64,000 nucleotides of DNA from Aquimarina muelleri DSM 19832 (GCF_000430665.1 NZ_AUML01000002.1:1-64000), one strand, 5' to 3'. Shown: positions 8,189 to 16,206, numbered from the stretch's first letter. Program-made: numbers and translations. The notes: a model not told the origin generated them from the letters alone.

Positions 8189-8993
8189 TATTCGATTAGA
8201 TAATACTGTAGTAGAAGTAATTGGTAATTTCACCAATTTCAAAAAAACAAAAACCAGTAATACTTCCGTACAAATTGATTCCAGATATGGTAACATTACA
8301 TTAGGAGGTAATAATCAAGATGGTGATTTTACAGTAAAAAGCAAGAATGGCGAAAATACATTATCTATTAATGGTGATGGTGCGAATATGGTACTCGGAG
8401 GAGGTGGACAAAATGGAGATTTTTATGTCAAAAACAACCAAGGTAAAAATACGGTTCATATTAATGGTAAATATGGTAACATTGCTTTAGGAGGTAATGG
8501 TCAAGACGGTGATTTTGTAGCACTTAATAAAGAAGGAAAAAATACAGTTAACATTAATGGATTACATGGCAATATTATATTAGGCGGAAATGGACAAGAT
8601 GGAGATGTGCTGGTAAAAGATAAAAATGGAAATACAACTATACATTTAGATGGAACTGCTAAAAGTGCAAGAATAGACAATAACCTTTCTGTAGGTAATA
8701 CTGGATCAGGAGGAGATATATTTGTAAAAAACAATGAAGGAAAAAAGACTGTTTTTTTAAGTGGTGATCAAAATAAAATTACAATAGGGTCAACTACAAA
8801 TAGCGGGAAAATAGATCTTAAAAATGCAGATAATATTAGTGTAGTTTTTATGGATGCAGAAAATAAAACAGTAACCATTGATGGCGAAATTTTCTTAAAA
8901 ACTACAGATAGCACAACTTTGGGGGTATTAGCAGAACTTCAAGCTTTACGCCAAGAGTTAGAAACCTTAAAAGCAACTGTAAATGATTTGTAA
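8178..8993 (+). CDS. 271-aa repeat protein with C-terminal coiled coil
   Basis: Residues 38-160 are four tandem copies of a roughly 31-residue unit, GN-I-x-LGGNGQDGD-x-x-VKxKxGxxTxxING, starting near residues 38, 69, 100 and 131; two decayed copies follow near 169 and 200. The Gly/Asn/Asp-rich spacing suggests a beta-solenoid or a trimeric fibre shaft. Residues 249-271 (ELQALRQELETLK within) form a short Leu heptad coiled coil, as used for trimerisation in phage tail fibres and adhesins. There is no signal peptide. Similar LGGNG-DGD repeats occur in scattered uncharacterised bacterial proteins. The start overlaps the upstream stop by 11 nt, so the cassette is translationally linked. Confidence 0.85.
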   Translation: MATDIRLDNTVVEVIGNFTNFKKTKTSNTSVQIDSRYGNITLGGNNQDGDFTVKSKNGENTLSINGDGANMVLGGGGQNGDFYVKNNQGKNTVHINGKYGNIALGGNGQDGDFVALNKEGKNTVNINGLHGNIILGGNGQDGDVLVKDKNGNTTIHLDGTAKSARIDNNLSVGNTGSGGDIFVKNNEGKKTVFLSGDQNKITIGSTTNSGKIDLKNADNISVVFMDAENKTVTIDGEIFLKTTDSTTLGVLAELQALRQELETLKATVNDL

Positions 8994-9037
8994 ACTACCA
9001 TATTCTTAAAAAAGGTAACACTATAAATTCACACACA

Positions 9038-9058
9038 ATATGTCTGGAATGGAATGAT
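9038..9058. repeat. Partial copy of the island repeat ATGTGT-TGGAATGGGA
   Basis: ATATGTCTGGAATGGAATGA resembles the 3' part of the 40-bp repeats at 9809-9848 and 11803-11842. It precedes parDE. Confidence 0.4.
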
Positions 9059-9137
9059 TAATTAATAGTTTTAATTTTGGTATGCTTAATGAATACTATA
9101 TATTACACCAATAGTATGATTATATAAACATTCAATT

Positions 9138-9395
9138 ATGTCAACAATTAGAAAAACGATCACATTTACAGAAAAACAAGATAAGTGGATCAAATCTCAA
9201 ATTAAGGCAGGAGAGTTCACAAATGATAGTGAATATCTTCGTGATTTAGTAAGACGTGACCAAGCTAAAAAAGCAAAATTTTCAGTACTTAAAGCTGCTA
9301 TAACTGAAGGTATGGATAGTGGTATTAGTGATAAATCTGTGTCAGATATTATGAAAGAAGTGGAAGAACGTATGCGAGCGGATGGGCGTTTATAA
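9138..9395 (+). CDS. parD: Type II antitoxin, ParD/CopG family
   Basis: An 85-aa antitoxin with the ribbon-helix-helix opening RKTITFTEKQDKWIKSQIKAG and the SEYLRDLVRRDQ helix typical of ParD. The C-terminal acidic tail (SDIMKEVEERMRADGRL) should wrap the toxin. It binds its own promoter and neutralises ParE. The stop codon overlaps the start of parE by 14 nt, the usual arrangement for this pair. Confidence 0.93.
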   Translation: MSTIRKTITFTEKQDKWIKSQIKAGEFTNDSEYLRDLVRRDQAKKAKFSVLKAAITEGMDSGISDKSVSDIMKEVEERMRADGRL

Positions 9396-9672
9396 AATAT
9401 CAAGAAAAGCAGAGATGGGTCTTTTCAAATTATATGAATACGGAATTGAAACATTTGGGTTAAAACAGGCACAAGCATATTTAATGGGAATGCACGATAT
9501 GTTTCAGATTCTATCAGACAATGTCAATCTTGGGCGTGATGCATCAGAGTTTATTTTATCATTAAAACGATTTTCTTATAAATCTCATTCTATTTTTTAT
9601 TTGGCTACAGATATTGATGTTTTGATTGTTCTTGTATTGAATCAAAGTATGGATTATGAAAAAAATTTATAG
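9382..9672 (+). CDS. parE: Type II toxin, ParE/RelE superfamily
   Basis: A 96-aa toxin whose sequence follows the ParE pattern closely: KISRKAEMGLFKLYEYGIETFG, QAQAYLMGMHDMFQILSDN, NLGRDASEF, KRFSYKSHSIFY and a final LNQSMDYEKNL. ParE proteins poison DNA gyrase; the sequence is intact, so the pair is probably active. It is the first of several cassettes in this island to be followed by a piece of the palindromic repeat (9727-9750). Confidence 0.93.
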   Translation: MGVYKISRKAEMGLFKLYEYGIETFGLKQAQAYLMGMHDMFQILSDNVNLGRDASEFILSLKRFSYKSHSIFYLATDIDVLIVLVLNQSMDYEKNL

Positions 9673-9726
9673 ATTTTAATTCACATTTTTGATACAATTT
9701 TATATAATGCAAATTATGAATTACAG

Positions 9727-9750
9727 TTTTGTATTATAATGTACTTGCGT
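9727..9750. repeat. 3'-end fragment of the palindromic island element
   Basis: TTTGTATTATAATGTACTTGCGT matches the right end of the element at 11672-11694 (TTTGTACTATAATGTTCTGCGT) with two substitutions and a one-base insertion. The left half is absent here. Confidence 0.5.
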
Positions 9751-9808
9751 GAAGTTTAATTTATAAAAAGCAATCGAGCGCATAGGCAGCGGCAATACGG
9801 CACCCATT

Positions 9809-9848
9809 CGATGATAGGAGAGTAGGGAAATGTGTGTGGAATGGGAAT
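9809..9848. repeat. 40-bp island repeat, copy 1
   Basis: The stretch CGATGATAGGAG ... ATGTGTGTGGAATGGGAAT recurs with a few changes at 11803-11842 in the same orientation. It precedes the broken ATPase gene here and the 751-aa protein gene in the second copy. Confidence 0.65.
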
Positions 9849-10122
9849 ATATGTTATTATTTTAAATTGTTTAAATCATTTTCATCACATTGTATTACAA
9901 TATATAATAAAATGTATTTTTGAATAAAAAAAGAATTAAAGAAATCAATGGAATCTAGGATATATAATACTGAAGGAATTAAGTGAAAAAAAATGTCTAT
10001 TTATGATGTTGCAAATATTTTGAAGAACATAGTATATTAAATAACAACCAGTTGATTTATTCTTTGATGTTTTTATATTCAGCTGATATAATAGATTTTA
10101 GTGAACCTTACATTTATGCTAA

Positions 10123-10442
10123 ATGATTAGATTAAGAAAACTCTATACATTTCCTAAAATCACTAAACCTATATTTTTAAAGATGGGATAAATTTCATTT
10201 TAGGTAAACGTGATTTATCATCCAATAAAACCAATGATGTTGGGAAATCTATGTCTATGGAGTTTCTTAATTTTTGCCTTTTGAGAAGAGAAGATGGAAG
10301 TAGGGTTCTTAAAATTCCAAAAACGATTTTAGATCCAGATACTCAAATATGTTTGGACATTGAAATTAATAGTAAACCTTTAACAATAGGCTTAGGAGAA
10401 CAATTAAAAAAATCATTTGATCAAGTTAATAGTTTTAAATAA
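10123..10442 (+). pseudogene. Remnant of an ABC/SMC-type ATPase N-terminus (DUF2326/ABC-three-component-like)
   Basis: Reading from the ATG at 10123 gives MIRLRKLYTFPKITKPIF; after a one-base deletion in a T/A run near 10176-10181 the next frame continues DGINFILGKRDLSSN, KTNDVGKSMSMEFLNFCL. This is the classical start of SMC/RecF-like ATPases, with Walker A as NDVGKS. It stops at 10442 after about 105 residues, whereas intact relatives run to several hundred. The downstream 100 bases do not restore it. The gene is thus both frameshifted and truncated. Such ATPases belong to phage-defence modules (ABC-3C), which fits the island. The family name is an inference from memory. Confidence 0.6.
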
Positions 10443-10545
10443 AAAGTAGAATCTTTTCAAAACCATATTATTCTAGGACGATATTAACCAAATCTGATAG
10501 GTTTATTAGAGGAAATAAATATTCTGAAAAATAACATTTTATATA

Positions 10546-10989
10546 ATGAATAATAAAGATATACGTTGGCATCAACGTTTAAGTAACTATAATAAAGCAT
10601 TAGCACAATTTAATAAGGCTATCAATATAGCTAACGAAAGAGAATTAACTGAATTAGAACAACAAGGTTTAATTCAATCGTTCGAATTTACGCACGAATT
10701 AGCTTGGAATGTAATGAAAGATTATTTTTTTTACCAAGGTAATCCAGAAATACGAGGTAGTAGAGATGCTACAAGAGAAGCTTTTAAATTTAACTTAATA
10801 AGTACTGGAGAAATATGGATGGATATGATTATTAGTCGTAATAAAACCACTCATACTTATGATGAGGATACAGCTAATGAAATTGTTAGTAATATCTTAA
10901 ATGATTATGTTCAGTTATTTAATGATTTTAGTGTTAAAATGATTGAGTTAAGAGAAGGAGAACAACAAGATTTATTTGAAGAAGAATAA
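10546..10989 (+). CDS. hepT: HEPN-type toxin / nucleotidyltransferase substrate-binding protein (HepT-like)
   Basis: A 147-aa all-helical protein of the HI0074/HepT group. It contains FEFTHELAWNVMKDYF (about residues 46-61), REAFKFNLI, and the catalytic motif R98-NKTT-H103-T-Y105, a perfect RX4HXY. In HepT toxins the Arg/His pair cleaves RNA and the Tyr is AMPylated by the partner MntA to silence the toxin. The next gene, starting one base after its stop, encodes that partner. The C-terminus is acidic (QQDLFEEE). The functional call is strong; whether it follows the HepT scheme exactly is inferred from the motif. Confidence 0.88.
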   Translation: MNNKDIRWHQRLSNYNKALAQFNKAINIANERELTELEQQGLIQSFEFTHELAWNVMKDYFFYQGNPEIRGSRDATREAFKFNLISTGEIWMDMIISRNKTTHTYDEDTANEIVSNILNDYVQLFNDFSVKMIELREGEQQDLFEEE

Positions 10990-11301
10990 ATGAAATATGG
11001 TTTAAGCAAGATATCAATTGAAAAAATACTTGAAGTATTTAAAGCTAACTCGGAAATAGAAGAAGCAATTATCTTTGGATCCCGAGCTAAAGGTAATTAT
11101 CGTGAAGGATCAGATGTAGATATTACGTTAAAAGGGGATAAATTAACTTTTGATAAATTATTAAGAATTGAAAGCCAAATAGAGGATAAGTTCTTACCAT
11201 ATAAATTTGATCTATCAATATTTGAAAATATCGATAACAAAGAATTAATAGATCATATAAATAGAATTGGTAAGGTGTTTTATAATAGAAAAAGTCTATA
11301 A
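10990..11301 (+). CDS. mntA: Minimal nucleotidyltransferase antitoxin (MntA-like)
   Basis: A 103-aa protein of the MNT fold with the active-site signature G30-S31-RAKGNYREGS-D42-V-D44, that is GSX10DXD. Later KFDLSIFENI provides the third acidic position of the fold. MntA proteins transfer AMP to the Tyr of the HEPN partner and so neutralise it. The gene follows directly on hepT without spacer. Eleven bases after its stop begins the motif ATTATGTAAAATAGAAT, which also follows the last gene of the island. Confidence 0.88.
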   Translation: MKYGLSKISIEKILEVFKANSEIEEAIIFGSRAKGNYREGSDVDITLKGDKLTFDKLLRIESQIEDKFLPYKFDLSIFENIDNKELIDHINRIGKVFYNRKSL

Positions 11302-11311
11302 ATTCTTTAAT

Positions 11312-11328
11312 ATTATGTAAAATAGAAT
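11312..11328. repeat. 17-bp island motif ATTATGTAAAATAGAAT, copy 1
   Basis: The identical 17-mer occurs at 16207-16223 and 17076-17092. Copies 1 and 2 begin 10 and 2 nt after a stop codon; copy 3 forms the right end of palindromic element 2. Confidence 0.75.
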
Positions 11329-11423
11329 TTAAAAGTTTAAAATCTGTAGTCATATCCTCACTTAATACCCAAGAAACTACTTTGTCGGTCTGCTAAATCT
11401 ATAATAACGGTTAAATAATTCCA

Positions 11424-11497
11424 TACGCGATTTTTAATAAGAGCAAAAAGGTTAGCTTTTATTTTGGCGTTGACAAGCGTTGGATAATTGTGTGTAA
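11424..11497. repeat. Direct repeat of the island, copy 1 (second at 16649-16720)
   Basis: Both copies run from TACGCGATTT to AATTGTGTGTA through a GC-richer core (TTTTGGCGTTGACAAGCG here, TTTTGGTGTGGCCAAGCG in copy 2). Each stands upstream of a palindromic element, so the whole block is repeated in the same orientation. Confidence 0.65.
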
Positions 11498-11523
11498 AAT
11501 AAAATTGAATCACTGTGGGATAT

Positions 11524-11701
11524 TTTACATAATATTACATTATAGCTACGAATGATCTTAACGTTTCTCAAATTGGCTTTTACATAATTGCTGACGATAT
11601 AAAACACCTGACGGTGTTATGATATCTGCAACTATGTAAAATGCAAGCATCCGCCAATTTGCTACAATAACATTTGTACTATAATGTTCTGCGTTATGTA
11701 A
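11524..11701. repeat. Palindromic structured island element 1
   Basis: A 178-bp imperfect palindrome. Outer arms 11524-11554 pair with 11671-11701 (TTACATAA ends, ACATTATAG inside). A middle stem AAATTGGC 11570-11577 pairs with GCCAATTT 11653-11660, then TTTTACATAATTGC 11578-11591 with GCAACTATGTAAAA 11628-11641, and a top hairpin AACACC-TGAC-GGTGTT 11603-11618. On the 3' arm a small side hairpin ATGC-AA-GCAT sits at 11641-11650. The same plan with other arm sequences is found at 16903-17084. Confidence 0.8.
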
Positions 11702-11802
11702 CTTTGCTTTGGTAAAAAGCTTTTACCAGAACTAATCTTCTTTTATTTTTTTCTTTCTAGAAGTTTCTTTAAAAAATGTAATGGAATATGCTTTTCCCAA
11801 AG

Positions 11803-11842
11803 CGAAGATAGGAGCGAAGTGGGAATGTGTATGGAATGGGAT
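11803..11842. repeat. 40-bp island repeat, copy 2
   Basis: CGAAGATAGGAG ... ATGTGTATGGAATGGGAT corresponds to the repeat at 9809-9848. It lies 73 nt before the 751-aa gene. Confidence 0.65.
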
Positions 11843-11915
11843 TATTCTTTCTAATCTTCAATTAATTACGGAATTCCATAAAAAGATACTTGTTAAAATT
11901 AACTAAATTTGAACT

Positions 11916-14171
11916 ATGGATTATTTTACACTTTGCGTCACTTTTATTTCTCTTTTATTAGGTATAGCCTATCCTATCCTGATACAAATTACATCAGAAG
12001 ACAAGTATTCTTCCGAAGCTATACTTGACCTTTTCGAAACCAGTAATAGAAAGAGATTTTTTACTATAAATTTAATAATATCTCTGGTTTTAGTCCTCTT
12101 AGTATATCTAAAATTCCCACCTCTTTTTTCATTCAACGTTGAGTGGATGGATTATTTATTTAATAATTCAGCCAAGATTTTGCTTTTAATTTTTTCTGTT
12201 CTTCTCATAATAAATTTCTTTAGACTTATTAATTTAATACAGACATTTTATAGAACCACTAGACTCATAGACTTTTTAGGCAAACAAAGGAAAAAGGTAA
12301 TTGAGAAAAATGATTTTACTTCTTTTGAGGGAATGTCTGATATTTTGTTTTGGTCTATCCAAAATCAAAATTTAAAAGTTGCTAGAAAAGTTAGCGGTTA
12401 TTTTTATGAACTATTTCAAGAATATAGAGAGAATTGGGATAAAGAACAGGATAAAAAAAATGAAGGTTTAATTTACCCTGATTTATTTTATGGAGTGGTT
12501 TATAATACGATAGAGCAAAGTGTAAAAGCGGACAAAAACAGTTTCAAATTTTTAGAAGCTAGAACAAGCGGTTTAACTTGGTTACTTGGGGAGTTTAGAT
12601 GTCCAAAGATTAGTGAAAGAACTTATGTCTGGATGTGGAGAAATATTGTATTAGCAATTGAAAATAATCGATTGGATTTAGTTTTTATGCATTGGAGTAG
12701 TGCGCATCAATACTTTCAAATGAATTTAGAGTATTTAACTCCTGAGTATGACAATTCTTCTAGAGAATTAATAGTAACAAATCAAAAATTAATAGATGAA
12801 AGAGCTAATGAAAGAGAACTTTTCTTAGAATTTCATTACGCATTAGGAGGATTACTTCTTTATAAAAACAAAATTAAATTCATTAAAAAATTGTTCAGCT
12901 ATACGACAAGTCAACCAGCTGATTATTATTTGTTACCGATACATATGAATCAAGTTTTTCATATGTTTTTTAAGTTTTTTGACCCAAATGAAAGACATTT
13001 TCCGTGGATAACTACCAAATATTATTTTCCAGATTTGGATGGAGTAGGGGCTCAAGGAGTTATAAAAAATTGGATATGTCAGTATATTGGAATACTGTTC
13101 ATAAGGCAATTTAACATTCACGCATATTACACATATCAAGTTCCAACTGAAAATCCAATTTTGCCAACTACTACATCAGAAAAAAGGCATTGGCTTGATA
13201 ATATAAGTTACTTTAAGGAAATAATTAAAACTAAAGTTAATGATAAAGAATTAATGAAAATTTTAAATTTCAAAATTGATTCTCAATATTTAGATAAAAT
13301 AAATAATATAGAACAAGAAATTAAGAATGACTTTGATTATGCAGAAAGAACAGCTGTTCCTTTGGATGAAAAAGTCGAATTGTATTTTAATACTGTAAAG
13401 CAACTTTTACCACCAACATTTGAATCATTAGAACTTATTAATAACAATAGCAAAGAGCCTGAAAAAACTGAAACAGAAGTTTTAAATATAGTCGGACAAA
13501 CTAATTTAACTGAAAAGGGTTCTTTTACGGACAATGGAATTGCCCATTTAAATTTTCATAGCTTTTTGCCTGAAACAACAAATAGAAGAATCAAAGAAAA
13601 CTTATCTTCAATTTTTTATGTAAAATCGAATGAACATTATTACGTAACACAAGAAGATGCCTTTAAATCATTAGACAATCTTAAAATTAAATCAGATAAA
13701 CATATTATTATTCTATTTGGGATAATGAATTTCTCTTATTACATCAATAACTTAAATATCCAAGGTCTATCTGAAAAAGATTATAAAGGAATTAAAATCA
13801 TACATTTTCCCGTTAGCGTTAGAAATGTTGGAACTTCATTATTTGTGCTTAAGAAAAAGCATTTGCCTTGGATAGGTTTCAATGAAATTCCAGATGAGCA
13901 TATTAACCTCTACGAATTAAAGCTATTAAATGATAAGTATAAATTATATAGTACAGTATCAGATTTAAATACTAATAATGAATTACGAGAAGCAATAATT
14001 AAAGAGGGAAAGGATAAAGATACAGATTTAGAAAAATATGTTTATCAAGGAATTAACTTTAGGACAACTCTGAGATTTAGTAAAAAACTCAAATTAGTTA
14101 GAATTCAAATCAAAGGATATTTTGATAATGGAAGAACTGTTAATAGTTTGAGTGATATCAAGAAGTTTTAG
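11916..14171 (+). CDS. 751-aa membrane protein of unknown function
   Basis: Three N-terminal membrane helices are visible (about residues 4-24, 47-69 and 86-108), followed by a long soluble part. After TM3 there is a basic linker (TRLIDFLGKQRKKVIEK), then Trp/Tyr/Phe-rich helical sequence, a low-complexity acidic stretch near 505-525 (NNSKEPEKTETEV), and a C-terminal beta-rich domain of about 200 residues. No catalytic motif was recognised. The low GC content, the repeat-bounded position and the neighbours (HEPN and GIY-YIG-like genes) mark it as accessory. A membrane-acting defence role is a guess. Confidence 0.8.
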   Translation: MDYFTLCVTFISLLLGIAYPILIQITSEDKYSSEAILDLFETSNRKRFFTINLIISLVLVLLVYLKFPPLFSFNVEWMDYLFNNSAKILLLIFSVLLIINFFRLINLIQTFYRTTRLIDFLGKQRKKVIEKNDFTSFEGMSDILFWSIQNQNLKVARKVSGYFYELFQEYRENWDKEQDKKNEGLIYPDLFYGVVYNTIEQSVKADKNSFKFLEARTSGLTWLLGEFRCPKISERTYVWMWRNIVLAIENNRLDLVFMHWSSAHQYFQMNLEYLTPEYDNSSRELIVTNQKLIDERANERELFLEFHYALGGLLLYKNKIKFIKKLFSYTTSQPADYYLLPIHMNQVFHMFFKFFDPNERHFPWITTKYYFPDLDGVGAQGVIKNWICQYIGILFIRQFNIHAYYTYQVPTENPILPTTTSEKRHWLDNISYFKEIIKTKVNDKELMKILNFKIDSQYLDKINNIEQEIKNDFDYAERTAVPLDEKVELYFNTVKQLLPPTFESLELINNNSKEPEKTETEVLNIVGQTNLTEKGSFTDNGIAHLNFHSFLPETTNRRIKENLSSIFYVKSNEHYYVTQEDAFKSLDNLKIKSDKHIIILFGIMNFSYYINNLNIQGLSEKDYKGIKIIHFPVSVRNVGTSLFVLKKKHLPWIGFNEIPDEHINLYELKLLNDKYKLYSTVSDLNTNNELREAIIKEGKDKDTDLEKYVYQGINFRTTLRFSKKLKLVRIQIKGYFDNGRTVNSLSDIKKF

Positions 14172-14275
14172 GAAAATGTTAGAGTAATGAAGGGGGTTCT
14201 TTAAAGCTAATCTCTATAATTTTGGAGTTGAATCAATGTCCAAACAAAAAATGATATATATACTTACAATACATA

Positions 14276-15505
14276 GTGAAAAAAGATAAAAAATATTACG
14301 GAGACATCTGGTTTGTAGGTAAAGAAGATAAAAAACAGTTTTGTGTTCTCTTTTTTAAAGATGATGATATATTTCTTGAAACAAACCTGTGCTCTGAAAA
14401 AAGAGTTTATAAAGAATTACAAATTGTAGGCACATTCACAGGTGTTGGTTATGTTACGTTTATTGATTGTAGAATCCAAAACTCTGCTTCTGGTATCTCA
14501 GAACTAAGAATATATAGACCTAAATATACATTTGTTAGTACAAGTCATTTTATTAATGCAATTGATTTACAAATCAAGGAATTCTCTGTTGTAAATAATG
14601 CTATTGTTAAATGGGTTAATTTTATGAATTGGTTCGATACTCAAACAAATAACTTATCAACGAAAGAGTTTAAAGATGAATTCAAGATTGAAAAAGAAGG
14701 ACTAATAATCGAAATTCAACATTACATAAATTATCATTCAAAAAATCGTTCAGAACTCCATATAACAAATAAAGGAGCCATAAAGTTTACTTTAGATAAA
14801 CCAGTCGCAATTCTCAAAGCTATTGAGATTTATAATCAGTTCCAAAAAGTATTACAGCTATTAAGAGGTGGCTCAGAAAAATTTAGTGAGTTTAGCTTTA
14901 AATGTCTTAGTTGCAATGAATGGAAAGAACTTTATTATAATGACAAAAATTTATCTAAAAAAACACCCACTTTTGTCCATACAAATTATGATGAGATAAC
15001 AGATGATTTGAATAAAGTCTTGGAAGTAGTTTATAATGATAATGACTTTAAATTTTGTCTTGATAGATTGATGGAAAATTTTATTACCAACCACTCAAGT
15101 CATAGCAAGAGATTTACAAATAGTATATCAGCATTTGAAGCATATTGTAAAATATATTCTGGTATTAATCCTCCTAACTTAAAGAAATACATAAAACATT
15201 ATAAATCTGCTTTTAAGTTAATAGGAAAACTAACTGATGAAGATTGGGAAACGTTTCCTAGTAAACTGATAAGGTCTAGGAATTATCACATTCATAGTGA
15301 TTTAAAAAATAAAAATATTTTTACAGATTTCGAGCTATTGTATATTAGTTTTTTAATTGATTATGTTATTGGGTATCTACTTTTAAAAAACATAGACGCT
15401 TCTAATTTATTACTTGATAAATTTATAATGCACGGTAATTCTGTATATGTAGATATGAAACGTACTAATCAAATATTGGGAACAAATCCATTAGAGAATG
15501 AATAG
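14276..15505 (+). CDS. ApeA-like HEPN-domain protein
   Basis: A 409-aa protein starting at a GTG; no ATG lies upstream in frame before the stop at 14252. Residues 8-90 (GDIWFVGKEDKKQFCVLFF, GTFTGVGYVTFIDC) match the layout of the ApeA N-terminal domain. Residues about 255-390 form a helical HEPN domain with FTNSISAFEAYCKIY and the motif R335-NYHI-H340 (RX4H) inside IRSRNYHIHSDL. HEPN proteins of this group are RNases; ApeA itself is an anti-phage protein. Intact motifs suggest activity. The stop overlaps the start of a 36-codon ORF (ATGAATAG). Confidence 0.75.
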   Translation: MKKDKKYYGDIWFVGKEDKKQFCVLFFKDDDIFLETNLCSEKRVYKELQIVGTFTGVGYVTFIDCRIQNSASGISELRIYRPKYTFVSTSHFINAIDLQIKEFSVVNNAIVKWVNFMNWFDTQTNNLSTKEFKDEFKIEKEGLIIEIQHYINYHSKNRSELHITNKGAIKFTLDKPVAILKAIEIYNQFQKVLQLLRGGSEKFSEFSFKCLSCNEWKELYYNDKNLSKKTPTFVHTNYDEITDDLNKVLEVVYNDNDFKFCLDRLMENFITNHSSHSKRFTNSISAFEAYCKIYSGINPPNLKKYIKHYKSAFKLIGKLTDEDWETFPSKLIRSRNYHIHSDLKNKNIFTDFELLYISFLIDYVIGYLLLKNIDASNLLLDKFIMHGNSVYVDMKRTNQILGTNPLENE

Positions 15506-15608
15506 TGAATATTTAAAATACGAGCTAAAAGAATTCAATTTAGAATTATTTTCAAAACCAAATGGGAGGGAAGGAGTTGATTTTTTAATAGGAGATTACC
15601 AATTATGA
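15498..15608 (+). CDS. Short ORF of 36 aa, translationally coupled on both sides
   Basis: The ATG at 15498 overlaps the stop of the HEPN gene and the TGA at 15606-15608 overlaps the ATG of the next gene (TTATGA). The product has about 36 residues, is charged (EYLKYELKEF at the start, IGDYQL at the end) and resembles nothing known. The double overlap is the main evidence that it is translated. It may be a small antitoxin-like partner, or only a coupling peptide. Confidence 0.4.
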   Translation: MNSEYLKYELKEFNLELFSKPNGREGVDFLIGDYQL

Positions 15609-16204
15609 ATATAAAAGATGAAATCTTAGTCATACACAAGGTTTTTGAGTCCATAAGTAATAAAGTTGTGTCTGAAACTGATGATAGGGTAAGTAAAACA
15701 TTTAAAATAAGCGACTTACCCAACCACAAAGACTTTACTATAGATGTAAATGCACACGCAAATTCGAGAAATATATTTACCGAGTTAGATAAAATAAAAT
15801 GTGATTGTTTATATTGGTTTGATTTAAAAACAGTTGAACAAGCGAAGGAATTAAATAACCTTTTAAATAAATATAGAGAGACTAACATAAAAGGGACTGA
15901 AAGTTATAGAAGTGTGCCTGCAACAAACAAAAATGATAATAGTAATGTTTTATATGTAGGTGTTCGTCGTGGTGGCTATACTAAAAAATGGAATTTAACA
16001 AATATCACTGGAAGAATTAATCAACATCTTGGTTATTATCACAATGGAAACACACAAGGTTTGCAATTAATACACTTTGCAAAAGATTGTGATTTTGATA
16101 TAACAATTAACGTTATTAAAATTGAAAATCCCAATAGTATTTATCTAAATATAATTGAGAAAATAGTTGCACAAAAACTAAAACCTCTTTGTGGTAGACA
16201 TTAA
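15605..16204 (+). CDS. GIY-YIG-like nuclease protein
   Basis: A 199-aa protein. The C-terminal half carries NVLYVGVRRGG (residues 114-124) as the YIG-type strand, RINQHLGYYHNGNTQGLQL with a candidate catalytic Arg at 137, Glu185 in IIEKIVAQ and a final LKPLCGRH, the order seen in GIY-YIG nucleases. CLYWFDLK at 68-75 could be the first, GIY-like strand separated by an insertion. It is coupled to the preceding short ORF. Nuclease function is plausible, not certain; it fits a defence context beside the HEPN protein. Its stop is followed 2 nt later by the 17-bp island motif. Confidence 0.6.
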   Translation: MNIKDEILVIHKVFESISNKVVSETDDRVSKTFKISDLPNHKDFTIDVNAHANSRNIFTELDKIKCDCLYWFDLKTVEQAKELNNLLNKYRETNIKGTESYRSVPATNKNDNSNVLYVGVRRGGYTKKWNLTNITGRINQHLGYYHNGNTQGLQLIHFAKDCDFDITINVIKIENPNSIYLNIIEKIVAQKLKPLCGRH

Positions 16205-16206
16205 AC

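Larger units (their letters stand above)
9673..10122. other. 450-bp intergenic region with repeat fragments
   Basis: It holds a fragment of the palindromic island element (9727-9750) and a 40-bp repeat (9809-9848). The rest is very AT-rich and no gene was recognised. Confidence 0.6.
11302..11915. other. 614-bp intergenic region built of island repeats
   Basis: From left to right: ATTATGTAAAATAGAAT at 11312-11328, a direct repeat at 11424-11497, the palindromic element at 11524-11701, and the second 40-bp repeat at 11803-11842. No coding frame is convincing. Confidence 0.7.

Noticed and set aside
8501-8734. Antisense frame inside the repeat protein gene
   Set aside because: Shadow of the repeat coding sequence; no start signal, Pro/Ser-rich composition due to the complementary strand.
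8178-8993. Regular DNA repeats that could look like a CRISPR or satellite
   Set aside because: The period follows codons of a protein repeat in an intact frame; units diverge at third positions and there are no spacers.
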